Source: Pseudomonadota bacterium (GTDB lineage: Bacteria; Pseudomonadota; Alphaproteobacteria; Rhizobiales; Beijerinckiaceae). Taken from it: a stretch of DNA of 64,000 nucleotides. The stretch covers positions 54,385 to 118,384 of the forward strand of contig JAEXGT010000084.1 in the NCBI GenBank assembly GCA_023450615.1. Direction: 5' to 3'. Below are positions 29,358 through 41,517 of the stretch, piece by piece (position 1 is the first letter of the stretch; the number at the start of each line of letters is the position of its first letter). The notes beneath the pieces are model-generated. The model searched no databases, was not told the DNA's origin, and saw nothing but the letters and a program-made list of their open reading frames with translations. Both the position numbers and the translations under genes were made by a program.

Positions 29358-30320
29358 CTATTCAGCAGCCTCTTGAGTAGCCTCCAAAGCTGCCAGATAG
29401 CGTTCCGCATCTAGGGCAGCCATGCAGCCCATGCCTGCCGATGTCACGGCTTGGCGGTAGATGTCGTCCGTCACATCGCCGGCGGCAAAGACGCCGGGAA
29501 TGTTGGTGCTGGTGGAGCCCGGCTGCACCTGAAGGTATCCGCCCTGTTTCATGTCGAGCTGGCCGACGAACAGTTCCGTGGAGGGCTTGTGGCCGATGGC
29601 GATGAACACGCCGTCGGTCTTGAAGTCCGAGACCTCGCCGGTGACGAGGTTCTTGAGCTTCACATGAGTGACGGAGGAGGGATTTTCCGTGCCGCAGATC
29701 TCTTCCACGGCATTGTTCCATAGCACCTCGATCTTAGGGTGCTTGAACAGGCGGTCCTGAAGGATGCGCTCGGCGCGAAGCGAGTCGCGGCGGTGAACCA
29801 GGGTGACCTTGGAGGCGAGGTTGGCGAGATACAGCGCTTCCTCGACGGCGGTATTGCCGCCGCCCACCACCACGACCTCCTTGTTGCGATAGAAGAAGCC
29901 GTCGCAGGTGGCGCAGGCGGAGACGCCGAAGCCCTGGAACAGACCCTCTGACGGCAGGCCCAGCCACTTGGCCTGAGCGCCGGTCGCGACGATCAGGGCA
30001 TCGCAGGTGTAAACGTCGCCGGAATCGCATTCCAGGCGGAAGGGGCGCTGCTTCAGGTCCACCTTGGTGACATGGTCCGAAATCATCTTGGTGCCCACAT
30101 GCTCAGCCTGGAGGCGCATCTGCTCCATCAGCCAAGGGCCCTGGATGACCTCGGCAAAGCCCGGGTAGTTCTCCACATCGGTGGTGATCATCAGCTGACC
30201 GCCGGGCTGGAATCCCGAAATCATGACGGGCTCGAGCAGGGCGCGCGCCGCATAGATTGCCGCCGTATAGCCTGCAGGGCCCGAGCCGATGATGATGAGC
30301 TTGGCGTGAGAATGGGCCAT
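29358..30320 (-). CDS. trxB: Thioredoxin reductase
   Basis: 320 residues, cytosolic FAD/NADPH enzyme that reduces thioredoxin. Motifs: IIGSGPAGYTAAIYAAR (FAD), SACATCDGFFY with the redox Cys pair C136/C139, VVGGGNTAVEEALYLA (NADPH) and VFAAGDVTDDIYRQAVTSAGMGC (second FAD motif). Its ATG overlaps the ELM1-like stop codon by one base (TGATG), so it is co-translated as second gene of that operon; the LysR gene follows 77 bases on. Confidence 0.95.
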   Translation of the reverse strand: MAHSHAKLIIIGSGPAGYTAAIYAARALLEPVMISGFQPGGQLMITTDVENYPGFAEVIQGPWLMEQMRLQAEHVGTKMISDHVTKVDLKQRPFRLECDSGDVYTCDALIVATGAQAKWLGLPSEGLFQGFGVSACATCDGFFYRNKEVVVVGGGNTAVEEALYLANLASKVTLVHRRDSLRAERILQDRLFKHPKIEVLWNNAVEEICGTENPSSVTHVKLKNLVTGEVSDFKTDGVFIAIGHKPSTELFVGQLDMKQGGYLQVQPGSTSTNIPGVFAAGDVTDDIYRQAVTSAGMGCMAALDAERYLAALEATQEAAE

Positions 30321-31333
30321 CAGGAAATCTCCAAAGAAAATGCCAGGTCCGGCAGGCCGAGCGAACGGCGGTGAAGGCTGAAGCCCCGGACAATGGCAGC
30401 AGCAATCTTGAGAGTGGAATTTAAGGGTTCGTAGGCCTGTCCTACAAGACGGCCTTCGAACGGATGCACAATTCCATGGGCCTTCAGGCCTGCCATGTAA
30501 ACATCAAGCTTGGGATGCCCGCCGGTGGGTTCGAAGACCAGGATGGGCCGCCCGGTCACGGCGGCCTCGCCGATCATGTTGAAGGAATCGGCCGTGGCAA
30601 CGATGAAATCCGCAAGGGCAAGCATGGATACATACGGGTTTTCGCCCGTGCCGTCCCAGAAGAAGGCACTGTGCCGGGCGGACAAGTCGGCCAAGGCATC
30701 CCGCAGGGGCTGAGGCGTCCGACGGGAGGCGGTGATCATCAAACCCGCTCCCGATTCCGCAAGCGCCGTCAGGCTTGCGACGAAGCGTGCGATGTCGCGA
30801 TCCATGAACCGGTGATGACGGCTGTCGCCTCCGACCAGCACCGCGACCCGGGGGTGAGGCAGGGAGGAAAGGCGGGAATCGGAATGAGCGCGTGCCGTTT
30901 CGATTTTCCTGATCGAAACCCGATGGGGCGGCGTCAATGTGGTCAGAACGTTCGGGCCACGCAGGCGATCATAGTCCGGCGACCAGATGAAATCGGCCGT
31001 CTGCGGGCCTGTGCGCGGGTCCTTGAGGAACACCGTATAGGCTCGTCCGCCCGAGGCGCGCTTGACGAAGCGCAGATAAGGCACGGCCCTGCGCCCGGAG
31101 GCGATAAGCAGGTCCGGAAAGGGCGGGGCGATGGGGCTTCTCGGTGCGCTCGGCTTCTCCCGTGGATCGATGGGGCCCCAGGGCATGGCCCAGGTAAAGG
31201 GAGCGCGCGGTCTGACGTGGCGGATTTCCGGCTGAACCCCCAAGGCCTCGGCCACGCTCAGGCACTGCAGCTCGTCTCCGGCCTTGCCATCGCTCAGAAC
31301 CCAGGTGATAAGGCCAGCAGTATCGCGCAACAT
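30320..31333 (-). CDS. ELM1-like (DUF1022) nucleoside-diphosphate-sugar epimerase-like protein
   Basis: 337 residues. TWVLSDGKAGDELQCLSVAEALG at the start, VAVLVGGDSRHHRF, LMITASRRTPQPL, DFIVATADSFNMIGEAAVTGRPILVFEPTG are motifs of the family named after plant mitochondrial fission protein ELM1. The fold resembles GT-B glycosyltransferases, and its bacterial function is not established. Co-translation with trxB is seen here (shared base at 30320). Some bacteria have this gene near envelope biosynthesis genes; none is seen here. Confidence 0.85.
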   Translation of the reverse strand: MLRDTAGLITWVLSDGKAGDELQCLSVAEALGVQPEIRHVRPRAPFTWAMPWGPIDPREKPSAPRSPIAPPFPDLLIASGRRAVPYLRFVKRASGGRAYTVFLKDPRTGPQTADFIWSPDYDRLRGPNVLTTLTPPHRVSIRKIETARAHSDSRLSSLPHPRVAVLVGGDSRHHRFMDRDIARFVASLTALAESGAGLMITASRRTPQPLRDALADLSARHSAFFWDGTGENPYVSMLALADFIVATADSFNMIGEAAVTGRPILVFEPTGGHPKLDVYMAGLKAHGIVHPFEGRLVGQAYEPLNSTLKIAAAIVRGFSLHRRSLGLPDLAFSLEIS

Positions 31334-31497
31334 TCGATCAATGAGCTTGTGGAGTTCATATGGTTCGTTGCGACTAAATCGCCCGTCCCGCTTGTGCAGC
31401 CCCTTTACACGGTCTACTCAGCCAAGACGAGTTATTTGACTAAAGTGCAGCATGACCCGCGCCATGAAGTGGTGGGCATGCGCCTATTGGAGTGATC

Positions 31498-31983
31498 GTG
31501 CGCGGACGCCTCGATTCTATTGACTGGGCCATCCTGAAGGAACTGCAGGCGGATGGCAGTATCACGAATGTGGAGCTGGCCCGCCGTGTCGGCCTGTCGG
31601 CCCCTCCGTGCCTGCGCCGGGTGCGCGCCCTCGAGAGCGCCGGCATCATCAAGGCCTATCGCGCCATTCTCGACCCCAAGGGCTTGGGATTCGAGATCGT
31701 GTGCTTCGCCATGGTGCAGCTCGACATCCAGGGCAAGAAAGAGCTTCAGGAGTTCGAGCAGCGGGTGAAGGACTGGTCCATGGTCCGCGAATGCTGGACC
31801 CTGTCGGGCGACATCGACTTCATCCTGAAATGTGTGGCCCCGAACCTCGCCTCCTTCCAGGGGCTCGTCTCCGAGCTCACGTCCCTCCCGAACGTCCGCA
31901 ACGTCCGCACCGCGCTCACCCTCGACCTGATCAAGGACGAGCCGCTGGTACCGATCGAGAGTGTGGCCGAAGTGACGGAATGA
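31498..31983 (+). CDS. Lrp/AsnC family transcription regulator
   Basis: 161 residues. An N-terminal helix-turn-helix (LDSIDWAILKELQADGSITNVELARRVGLSAPPCLRRVRALESAGII) and a C-terminal RAM effector/oligomer domain (FEIVCFAMVQLDIQG, then MVRECWTLSGDIDFILKCVAPNLASFQGLV). Such proteins form dimers and octamers and respond to amino acids. GTG at 31498, with GGAG upstream, is preferred over GTG 31492. It diverges from ELM1-trxB, which makes that operon a candidate target. Close to trxB in other Hyphomicrobiales as I recall. Confidence 0.88.
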   Translation: MRGRLDSIDWAILKELQADGSITNVELARRVGLSAPPCLRRVRALESAGIIKAYRAILDPKGLGFEIVCFAMVQLDIQGKKELQEFEQRVKDWSMVRECWTLSGDIDFILKCVAPNLASFQGLVSELTSLPNVRNVRTALTLDLIKDEPLVPIESVAEVTE

Positions 31984-31995
31984 GGCGGGCTCGTC

Positions 31996-32517
31996 TCAAA
32001 GCCGCCGCCTGAGCCAGCGCACATAATGTTGGGCAAGGGCGACCGCACGGCCGGGCTCGTCCGGCTCGGTGCTTCTGCGGGCCACGTCAAGCACGGCATG
32101 TTGCGGATGTCGGGCCAGGATCTCACCCTTCGGGCCGATCGCCAGAGCCTCTCCGTCCATGCCGTCATGTCCGCTGCCTCCGCCGCCCCGGCCGCGCCAT
32201 GAGCCTCCATCGGTGAAGGCCGTCATGAAGACATCCGTGATCACGAGGACGAAACGGGGGCCGCGCCGGTCGATCCGGTCGGCAAAAGACCTATGCAGCT
32301 CATCGAGAGCCGCCTGACCGACCAGATCCGCGAAGGGGCCCAGGCCCTTGGCCTTGAGGGGGCTCACATCGACCGAAAACGAGGAGAAGGCCTGCGGAAA
32401 GGTCTGAGCCCGAGCGGGGACGTGCGCCAGCAGGCCCGCACCGGCAGAGCCGGCGCAGGCAAGTTTCAACAGAAAAGAGCGGCGGGATAAGGGAAGCATG
32501 ATGTGATCTCTCATCAT
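31996..32517 (-). CDS. Hypothetical protein with Tat-type signal
   Basis: 173 residues. SRRSFLLKLACAGSAGAGLLAHVPARA is a twin-arginine signal peptide. The mature part includes DLVGQAALDELHRSFADRID, FVLVITDVFMTAFTDGG, a Gly-rich loop (GRGGGGSGHDGMDGEAL) and GEILARHPQHAVLD; no family recognised. Export in folded form suggests a cofactor or metal. AGGGAG lies just before ATG 32517/32514. It ends 13 bases from the Lrp gene and lies 17 bases after greA, so it is probably co-transcribed with greA. Confidence 0.68.
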   Translation of the reverse strand: MMRDHIMLPLSRRSFLLKLACAGSAGAGLLAHVPARAQTFPQAFSSFSVDVSPLKAKGLGPFADLVGQAALDELHRSFADRIDRRGPRFVLVITDVFMTAFTDGGSWRGRGGGGSGHDGMDGEALAIGPKGEILARHPQHAVLDVARRSTEPDEPGRAVALAQHYVRWLRRRL

Positions 32518-32534
32518 ATGCTCCCTCATCGACT

Positions 32535-33011
32535 TCAGGCCCGGAACTGGACGCCGACGACTTCGTAGGATTTGCCGCCGCCTGGGGTCGAGACCTCCAC
32601 TGTATCGCCGATAGTCTTGCCCATCAGGGCACGGGCGATGGGGGAGGCGACGGAGACCCGGCCGGAGCGGACATCGGCCTCGGGCTCGCCCACGATCTGG
32701 TAGGTCTTCTCTTCCTCGGTGTCCTCGTCCACCAGCTTCACGGTTGCGCCGAACTTGATCCGGTCGCCCGAAAGCTTGGAGATGTCGATGACTTCCGCGC
32801 GGGAAATCAGGCTTTCCAGCTCCAGGATGCGGCCCTCATTGAGGGACTGGGCTTCCTTGGCGGCATGGTATTCGGCATTTTCCGACAAGTCGCCGAGCGC
32901 GCGGGCTTCCGCAATCGCCTGGATGATCCGGGGGCGTTCAACCTGTTGACGGTGCTTGAGTTCTTCCTCCAGCGCCGCAAAACCCTTGATCGTCAGAGGG
33001 ACCTTGTCCAT
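32535..33011 (-). CDS. greA: Transcription elongation factor GreA
   Basis: 158 residues. The N-terminal coiled coil (FAALEEELKHRQQVERPRIIQAIAEARALGDLSENAEYHAAKEAQ) with the acidic tip D-x-x-E (GDLSENAEY) that stimulates RNA cleavage by stalled polymerase, and the FKBP-like C domain (VKLVDEDTEEEKTYQIVGEPEADV, SPIARALMGKTIGDTVEV). It lies 108 bases after carB on the same strand, an order common in Hyphomicrobiales. Confidence 0.95.
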   Translation of the reverse strand: MDKVPLTIKGFAALEEELKHRQQVERPRIIQAIAEARALGDLSENAEYHAAKEAQSLNEGRILELESLISRAEVIDISKLSGDRIKFGATVKLVDEDTEEEKTYQIVGEPEADVRSGRVSVASPIARALMGKTIGDTVEVSTPGGGKSYEVVGVQFRA

Positions 33012-33118
33012 CGTTTGTCTCGTCTAAAAAGAGGTACGAGGCCGCTGTTTCCAGCGCCCTCGCATGTCAACGAAAACTTCCCTGAAGCTTCGCAGTTCCA
33101 ATGTAGAGACCGAATGCC

Positions 33119-36589
<3,471 letters not shown>

Positions 36590-36714
36590 AGGCCCACCCA
36601 GGCGTGTCCAGCCGCGCGGCCGCTCATTGCGGCGCTTTTCGCGCAGCCGGGATGTGTCAGATTGAAGGTTGAGAGAGGCTCTTACACGGTGCTGCCGCAA
36701 ATTCAAAGGCTTTA

Positions 36715-36761
36715 GCGCATCGTGCGGAAAAGTGGTCGCGGTTTTCCAGGTTTCGCAATGC
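36715..36761. repeat. Extragenic palindrome, family B copy 1
   Basis: Reads GCGCATCG at one end and GCAATGC at the other, with GGAAAAGTGG and GGTTTTCC inside. On the other strand it carries AAAACCG-N-GACCACTTTT, which matches the copy at 45933-45976. Located between divergent carB and SDR genes. Confidence 0.7.
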
Positions 36762-36837
36762 CTGCCATGATTTGCCGACAGGTCGGCCATGGGGCATGGT
36801 TGTCGCGCAGCGAACAGAATTTCAGGAAAGGCAGAAT

Positions 36838-37674
36838 ATGGCTGAGGAGCCGCGTTGGGCCGTGATTACCGGAGCATCGAGCGGAATCGGCGCCGAACTG
36901 GCCCGGATTTTCGCCTCGAAAGGATATTCTCTCGTTCTGGTGGCCCGGCGGCATGAGCGGCTGGAGGCCCTGGCGGGGGAAATCCGTGCCGCGCACGAGG
37001 TTCAGGCCGAAACGATGGCCCTGGACCTGGAAGACAGGGAGGCACCCCAGGATCTGGCCGAGATGCTCCGCGACCGGGGCATCCGGGTTCATACGCTTGT
37101 GAATAATGCCGGTTTCGGCCTGAGGGGAAACTTCGCCACGCTGCCCGTCGAGCGGCAGATGGCCATGATCGACCTCAATGTGCGGGCGCTGACAGCCCTG
37201 TCCCGCCTGCTCCTGCCGGGCATGCTGGAGCGGGGGCAGGGCGGAATCCTGAACGTCGCTTCCACGGCCGCCTTCCAAGCGGGGCCTTATATGGCGGTCT
37301 ATTATGCCACCAAGGCTTACGTGCTCTCCCTGTCGGAGGCTCTGCACGAAGAGGCGAAGCCTCGGGGCGTGACGGTGACGGCGCTTTGCCCGGGCTCGAC
37401 CGACAGCGAGTTTTCCGCAACCGCCGACGTGGAATATTCCAGAACCCTCAGGCCCACTCTCATGAGCGCCGCGGAGGTGGCGCGGATCGGTGTCGAGGGC
37501 TACGAAGCGGGCGAGGCCATCGTGATTCCGGGAAAGGGCAATTGGTTCGGGACCCTGGGGGCCAAGTTCCTTCCACGCAGGATCATCCGCAGGATTGCGG
37601 GCCGATTGCAGAGAGGCGAGACGAAGAAGAGCGCCCAGGACGTCGATGAGCCGCCGTCAGCCTCTCTGGTTTGA
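36838..37674 (+). CDS. Short-chain dehydrogenase/reductase
   Basis: 278 residues. TGASSGIGAELARIFASKG (TGxxxGxG dinucleotide site), NNAGFG, the catalytic Ser in NVASTAAF, YYATKAYVL (YxxxK) and the C-terminal PGSTDSEF form a complete classical SDR active site. The Arg after the first strand (ARRHERLE) suggests NADP(H). The substrate is unknown; the family pattern (VLVARRHERLEALA, RGVTVTALCPGST) is shared by DltE-like oxidoreductases. AAAGG precedes ATG 36838. It diverges from carB. Confidence 0.88.
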   Translation: MAEEPRWAVITGASSGIGAELARIFASKGYSLVLVARRHERLEALAGEIRAAHEVQAETMALDLEDREAPQDLAEMLRDRGIRVHTLVNNAGFGLRGNFATLPVERQMAMIDLNVRALTALSRLLLPGMLERGQGGILNVASTAAFQAGPYMAVYYATKAYVLSLSEALHEEAKPRGVTVTALCPGSTDSEFSATADVEYSRTLRPTLMSAAEVARIGVEGYEAGEAIVIPGKGNWFGTLGAKFLPRRIIRRIAGRLQRGETKKSAQDVDEPPSASLV

Positions 37675-37744
37675 GGCTGTGGTTGATGAGTGGCAGATTG
37701 CCGGTATCATGTTTCAGTAGACTCTGCCCGTTGCCTTGAGGACG

Positions 37745-37766
37745 AGGCCCCTCCGAGGAGGGGCCT
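37745..37766 (+). terminator. Terminator-like hairpin after the SDR gene
   Basis: AGGCCCCTCC/GGAGGGGCCT, a perfect 10-base inverted repeat with a GA centre, followed by TATTC. Confidence 0.5.
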
Positions 37767-37830
37767 TATTCGGCGCAATCCAGCATTCATGGTATGGCCC
37801 CTGATCCATTGAAAAACGGCTCATCTTGAA

Positions 37831-38229
37831 ATGCTGTCTGAACCTACGGTTATTCCGCGCCTTCTGCGCCAGTTCTCGGCCTTCTTCGGCGTAGGGCTGG
37901 CTGCGGCCGTGGTGCATTACGGCATGCTCATTCTTCTCGTCGAAGGGGGAGAGCTCCATCCCGTTCCCGCCACGCTCGCGGGTTATGTGGCGGGCGGATT
38001 GGTGTCCTACATCCTCAACCGCACTCATACGTACCGGAGCACCCGTCCGCACCGGGAGGCGACCTGGCGTTTCGCGGTGGTGGCCTTCGTCGGGTTCCTG
38101 CTGACCTGGTTTCTGATGCATGCCTTCACGGTTTGGCTCGGCGGGCCTTATCTGCCTGCGCAGGTCGTGACCACGGGGGTGGTCATGCTGTGGAGCTTCA
38201 TGGCGCACAGAATCTGGACTTTTGCATAA
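37831..38229 (+). CDS. GtrA-like family membrane protein
   Basis: 132 residues with four membrane helices (LLRQFSAFFGVGLAAAVVHYGMLILLV, PVPATLAGYVAGGLVSYILNRTHTYRS, FAVVAFVGFLLTWFLMHAFTVWL, VVTTGVVMLWSFMAHRIWTF). The SYILNRTHTYRS and SFMAHRIWTF motifs are typical of GtrA, proposed flippases or linkers for undecaprenyl-linked sugars. No glycosyltransferase gene (gtrB) is adjacent, so the partner is unknown. The start at 37831 lies after a short T/G-rich leader without a strong ribosome site. Confidence 0.85.
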   Translation: MLSEPTVIPRLLRQFSAFFGVGLAAAVVHYGMLILLVEGGELHPVPATLAGYVAGGLVSYILNRTHTYRSTRPHREATWRFAVVAFVGFLLTWFLMHAFTVWLGGPYLPAQVVTTGVVMLWSFMAHRIWTFA

Positions 38230-38364
38230 GGAAGCGGCACCGCATCCCGCTCCCTGATTGTTCCAGAATTCCACTGCAAGCCTGAATTGCAACTCTGTGG
38301 GTCGTCAGGCGCTTTTTGCAATGCAATATGCGACTTCTCCTCCTTCGAACTCCTGAGGCATCCC

Positions 38365-39600
38365 ATGGCCGATGTGTCCGTCGCAGATAAGGCGCCTTCG
38401 GCTGCGCGCGCCCCTGATCCTGCCGTTCCGCAATCGCGCTTCGCCGTCGCTCTCATTGAGCTGGCGCTCGCCGTCGGCAGCTTCGGCATCGGCACGGGCG
38501 AATTCGCCATCATGGGCCTGCTGCCGAACCTTGCCCAGGAATTCGCCGTCACGACCCCGCAGGCCGGTTATGCCATCAGCGCCTATGCGCTCGGCGTGGT
38601 GGTGGGAGCTCCCATCATCGCGGTGCTCGCGGCGAAGCTCCCGCGCCGAACATTGCTGCTGATGCTGATGGCGGTCTTCGCGGTGGGCAACGCCGTGAGT
38701 GCCGTTGCGCCGACCTTCGAATCCTTCGTGCTCATGCGGTTTCTCACCGGCCTCCCGCATGGCGCCTATTTCGGCGTGGCGGCTCTGGTGGCCGCATCCC
38801 TCGTCGAGCCCAGCAAACGCACGCAGGCTGTCGCCCGTGTGATGTTGGGGCTGACGGTGGCGACGCTGATCGGCACGCCCATCATGACCTTCTTCGGCCA
38901 AATCCTGGACTGGCGGATTCTCTTTACCGCCGTCGGCGTCATGGGGGCGTTGACGGTTGCGCTGATCTGGCTTTTCCTGCCGAAGGACAAGGTCGCGGAG
39001 GGCGCAAGCCCCATGCGCGAACTCGGCGCATTCAAGCGCAAGCAAGTCTGGTTCACGCTCGCCATCGGCGCAGTCGGCTTCGGCGGCCTGTTTTCCGTGT
39101 TCTCCTACATCGCCTCGACGGCGACGCAGGTCGCCGGAATGCCGGAAAGCGCGGTACCGTTGATGATGGCGCTGTTCGGCTCCGGCATGATCGTCGGCAA
39201 TCTCGTCGGCGCATGGTTCGCAGACAGGAACCTGATCGGCACCATCGCAGGCACCTTGGGCGGCAGCGCCGTGGTGATGATCCTGCTCTGGCTCAATGCC
39301 AGCAATCCCTATCTCCTGTCGCTGCTCGTCTTCCTCGTCGGCTGCAGCGTCGCCCTGGGGCCCGCGCTTCAGATACGCCTGATGGATGTGGCAGCCGACG
39401 CGCAGACTCTCGCCGCAGCCTCCAACCACTCCGCATTCAACATCGCGAATGCGCTTGGAGCCTGGCTCGGCGGCCTTGCGATCTCCGCGGGCTACGGTTT
39501 CGAATCGACGGGATGGGTCGGCGCTCTCCTCGCCGTTGCCGGTCTCGGCGTTCTGGCGTGGTCGATTGCAAGCGAGCGGCGCGCGCCCGTCATGGCTTAA
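38365..39600 (+). CDS. MFS transporter, DHA1 (AraJ/PbuE-like) exporter
   Basis: 411 residues, 12 predicted membrane helices. GTGEFAIMGLLPNLAQEF at helix 1, AISAYALGVVVGAPIIAVLAAKLPRRTLLL (helix 2 and the conserved loop 2-3), and MRFLTGLPHGAYFGVAALVAASL (motif C region, antiporter type) place it in the drug:H+ antiporter-1 group that includes sugar and nucleoside exporters. The substrate cannot be told. GAGG precedes ATG 38365. Its stop overlaps the convergent methyltransferase stop by four bases. Confidence 0.88.
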   Translation: MADVSVADKAPSAARAPDPAVPQSRFAVALIELALAVGSFGIGTGEFAIMGLLPNLAQEFAVTTPQAGYAISAYALGVVVGAPIIAVLAAKLPRRTLLLMLMAVFAVGNAVSAVAPTFESFVLMRFLTGLPHGAYFGVAALVAASLVEPSKRTQAVARVMLGLTVATLIGTPIMTFFGQILDWRILFTAVGVMGALTVALIWLFLPKDKVAEGASPMRELGAFKRKQVWFTLAIGAVGFGGLFSVFSYIASTATQVAGMPESAVPLMMALFGSGMIVGNLVGAWFADRNLIGTIAGTLGGSAVVMILLWLNASNPYLLSLLVFLVGCSVALGPALQIRLMDVAADAQTLAAASNHSAFNIANALGAWLGGLAISAGYGFESTGWVGALLAVAGLGVLAWSIASERRAPVMA

Positions 39601-40289
39601 GACGCGCGGCCTATGAAGGTCATGCGCGCCTGGTTGTGCCCGAAGTTGCGCGGCGCGCGCTCGGGCGTGAACCCCGCATCCTGAAGGATGTCGACGATCT
39701 CGTCCTCGCCATACTGCGCAAGGCCGATTTCCTCGCGGATCTTGCGATATTCCGAGAAGGCCGTTTTCGCGAGGCCGACAACAGCCGATTTCAGGAAGCC
39801 GCCGTGCCAAGCGAAGGAAAGAAGCGCCTTGGCATCGGTGATCGGGCTGACATCGGGCGGGATCACGTCGGCGATCACGAGCGTGCCGCCGCTCTTCAGC
39901 TTCGAGCGCCAGAGCTTCAGAAGGCCACGCAGCTCATCGAGTGAGAGATATTGCAGAAGCGAGTTCACCACGATGAGGTCGAGCGATGCGTCGCCAAGGG
40001 ACGACACCTCGTTGGGGGCAAGAATCTCAATTCGCTCATTGCCGCTGAATTTCGCCTGCAATCGCTCGCGCACGAGCGGGGCCGCATCGCTCAGGTAGAG
40101 CTTCGCGCATTTTGCCGCGACCTGATCGGCAAAGAGCGCTTCACCGCATCCATGATCGAGCACCACCGCATAGCGCGCGGGAATATGGCTTATGATGTCG
40201 CTCGCCACGAGCTTGTAATGCAACAGCTTGTGTCGTTCGCCCGAATAGATCGGCGTGTCTTGGTTCCAGTAGTCGCGCCAGTTCGTCAT
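39597..40289 (-). CDS. Class I SAM-dependent methyltransferase
   Basis: 230 residues. VVLDHGCGEALFADQVA (motif I), KLYLSDAAPLVRERL, LDLIVVNSLLQYLSLDELRGLLKLWRSKLKSGGTLVIADVIPP (motifs IV-VI). The N-terminal NWRDYWNQDTPIYSGERHKLLHY resembles ubiquinone/sugar-type methyltransferases; the substrate is unknown. It is followed at 40331 by a cupin gene on the same strand upstream of it (order cupin, then methyltransferase), with 41 bases between. Confidence 0.83.
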   Translation of the reverse strand: MTNWRDYWNQDTPIYSGERHKLLHYKLVASDIISHIPARYAVVLDHGCGEALFADQVAAKCAKLYLSDAAPLVRERLQAKFSGNERIEILAPNEVSSLGDASLDLIVVNSLLQYLSLDELRGLLKLWRSKLKSGGTLVIADVIPPDVSPITDAKALLSFAWHGGFLKSAVVGLAKTAFSEYRKIREEIGLAQYGEDEIVDILQDAGFTPERAPRNFGHNQARMTFIGRAS

Positions 40290-40330
40290 GAGCGATGTTC
40301 TAGCCCAAGCTTAAGCCTGCGTCACTATGT

Positions 40331-40879
40331 TCAGGTCCACAGCTTCGTCAGCGGGCCATCGACGCCATCGACCGGGTCGGAAACCGGCAAGGGAACCTGG
40401 GCGATCCGTTCCTGCGATACGGCCAGTGCTCCGGGATCGTCGCGGATCGTTTCGTAATCGCGTCCATCCGGATATGCGCCGACCACGGCGAAGTCATCGC
40501 TTGCATTGATCAGCGCATGCGCCACGCCGGCCGGGATGACGACGACGTCGCCTGCGGAGACGGCAACGAGTTCGCCATCCTCTCCGCCGAAGCGCACGGA
40601 GGCCGACCCGGAGACGACGCCCAGCACTTCATGGGTGTTGGGATGATAGTGGTGGTAATCGTGGATGCTATCCAGCCACGCATTGGTCCAGCCGTTCTTG
40701 GCAAAGGTGGTCTTGAAGGCCTTGGCCGGATCGGCTTGATCGGGCGTAACTGCGCCTCGCCGGACGATCAGCGGCAGCGGAGAATTCGGCACGATGCCGT
40801 TGCTTTGAAAAATGTAAGTCTCGGTGCCGAGCGGCGCGTTGTAGCCTCTCGGATCGCCATATCCTTTTGCCTGAGCCAT
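40331..40879 (-). CDS. Cupin-domain protein
   Basis: 182 residues. The beta-barrel motif 1 (HDYHHYHPNTHEVLGVVSGSASVRFGGEDGE) and motif 2 (VSAGDVVVIPAGVAHALINAS) supply three or four His and one Glu for a metal site. It resembles the single-cupin proteins often annotated only by fold; enzyme activity is unproven. The N terminus (ETYIFQSNGIVPNSPLPLIVRRGAV) is shared by relatives as I recall. It lies between the membrane-protein gene and the methyltransferase gene on the same strand. Confidence 0.85.
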   Translation of the reverse strand: MAQAKGYGDPRGYNAPLGTETYIFQSNGIVPNSPLPLIVRRGAVTPDQADPAKAFKTTFAKNGWTNAWLDSIHDYHHYHPNTHEVLGVVSGSASVRFGGEDGELVAVSAGDVVVIPAGVAHALINASDDFAVVGAYPDGRDYETIRDDPGALAVSQERIAQVPLPVSDPVDGVDGPLTKLWT

Positions 40880-40945
40880 GCGGATTTCCCTTCGCTGAAT
40901 GCAAAGGGGAACGCATGTCTCCTGCGAAAGATCGAGCTTGGGCGC

Positions 40946-41320
40946 TTACATCCCGAGCAGCATCGCCGCGACGGCGCGGTCGATGGAGAGGTAGAACATG
41001 GCGAAGGCCACGGCGCCCGCAATGCCGAACTCGATGGCCTGGTTCTTCAGAAGGCGGAACTTCGCAAAGATGTTCTGGCCGAAGATGGAGATGAGCCACG
41101 CGGTCGTGAGAACGACGGGGAAGATGAAGAGATAGGACCAGGTGCTCTCGACCGTGCCCACATTGGCGGGATCAAGAAGCGGGCGGATGTTGCGCACCCA
41201 AGGCGCATAGGCGGATGCGTAAAGCGAGGTCAGCCACGCAAGCGTGACGGCAATGCCGAGGTGAAAGGTGAACATGTTGTGCAGGCGGCTGAACTCGCCG
41301 GCATCGCTTTCGAAATCCAT
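40946..41320 (-). CDS. Small membrane protein of unknown function, possibly CtrA-controlled
   Basis: 124 residues with three hydrophobic helices (NMFTFHLGIAVTLAWLTSLYAS, STWSYLFIFPVVLTTAWLISIFGQ, AIEFGIAGAVAFAMFYLSIDRAV). The N terminus MDFESDAGEFSRLHN is acidic. No family recognised. ATG 41320 is preferred over 41335. The exact CtrA box at 41367-41381 lies 47 bases upstream, so a cell-cycle or cell-surface role is inferred. Confidence 0.7.
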   Translation of the reverse strand: MDFESDAGEFSRLHNMFTFHLGIAVTLAWLTSLYASAYAPWVRNIRPLLDPANVGTVESTWSYLFIFPVVLTTAWLISIFGQNIFAKFRLLKNQAIEFGIAGAVAFAMFYLSIDRAVAAMLLGM

Positions 41321-41366
41321 TGGAGAAACCCCCAAAAATATAGCCTGGAATCATTGATTTTTATGG

Positions 41367-41381
41367 TTAATCAACCGTTAA
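41367..41381. promoter_or_regulatory. CtrA binding site upstream of the membrane-protein gene
   Basis: TTAA-TCAACCG-TTAA followed by C: an exact TTAA-N7-TTAA match, 47 bases before the start at 41320. Confidence 0.6.
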
Positions 41382-41452
41382 CGCGATTTGGGGGAACGAG
41401 GCAATGTCCGCGTTTGTCGCGGCTGTCCGGCAGGTGAGAAATCGCACCTGGG

Positions 41453-41493
41453 CCAAAATAAAACGCCGCCGCTTTACCGAAAGCGGCGGCGTT
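41453..41493 (-). terminator. Rho-independent terminator of carA
   Basis: AACGCCGCCGCTTT pairs perfectly with AAAGCGGCGGCGTT across ACCG (14-base stem); on the minus strand TTTTATTTT follows. Confidence 0.92.
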
Positions 41494-41517
41494 GTTCTTG
41501 AAGGCTGGCCGAGGGGG

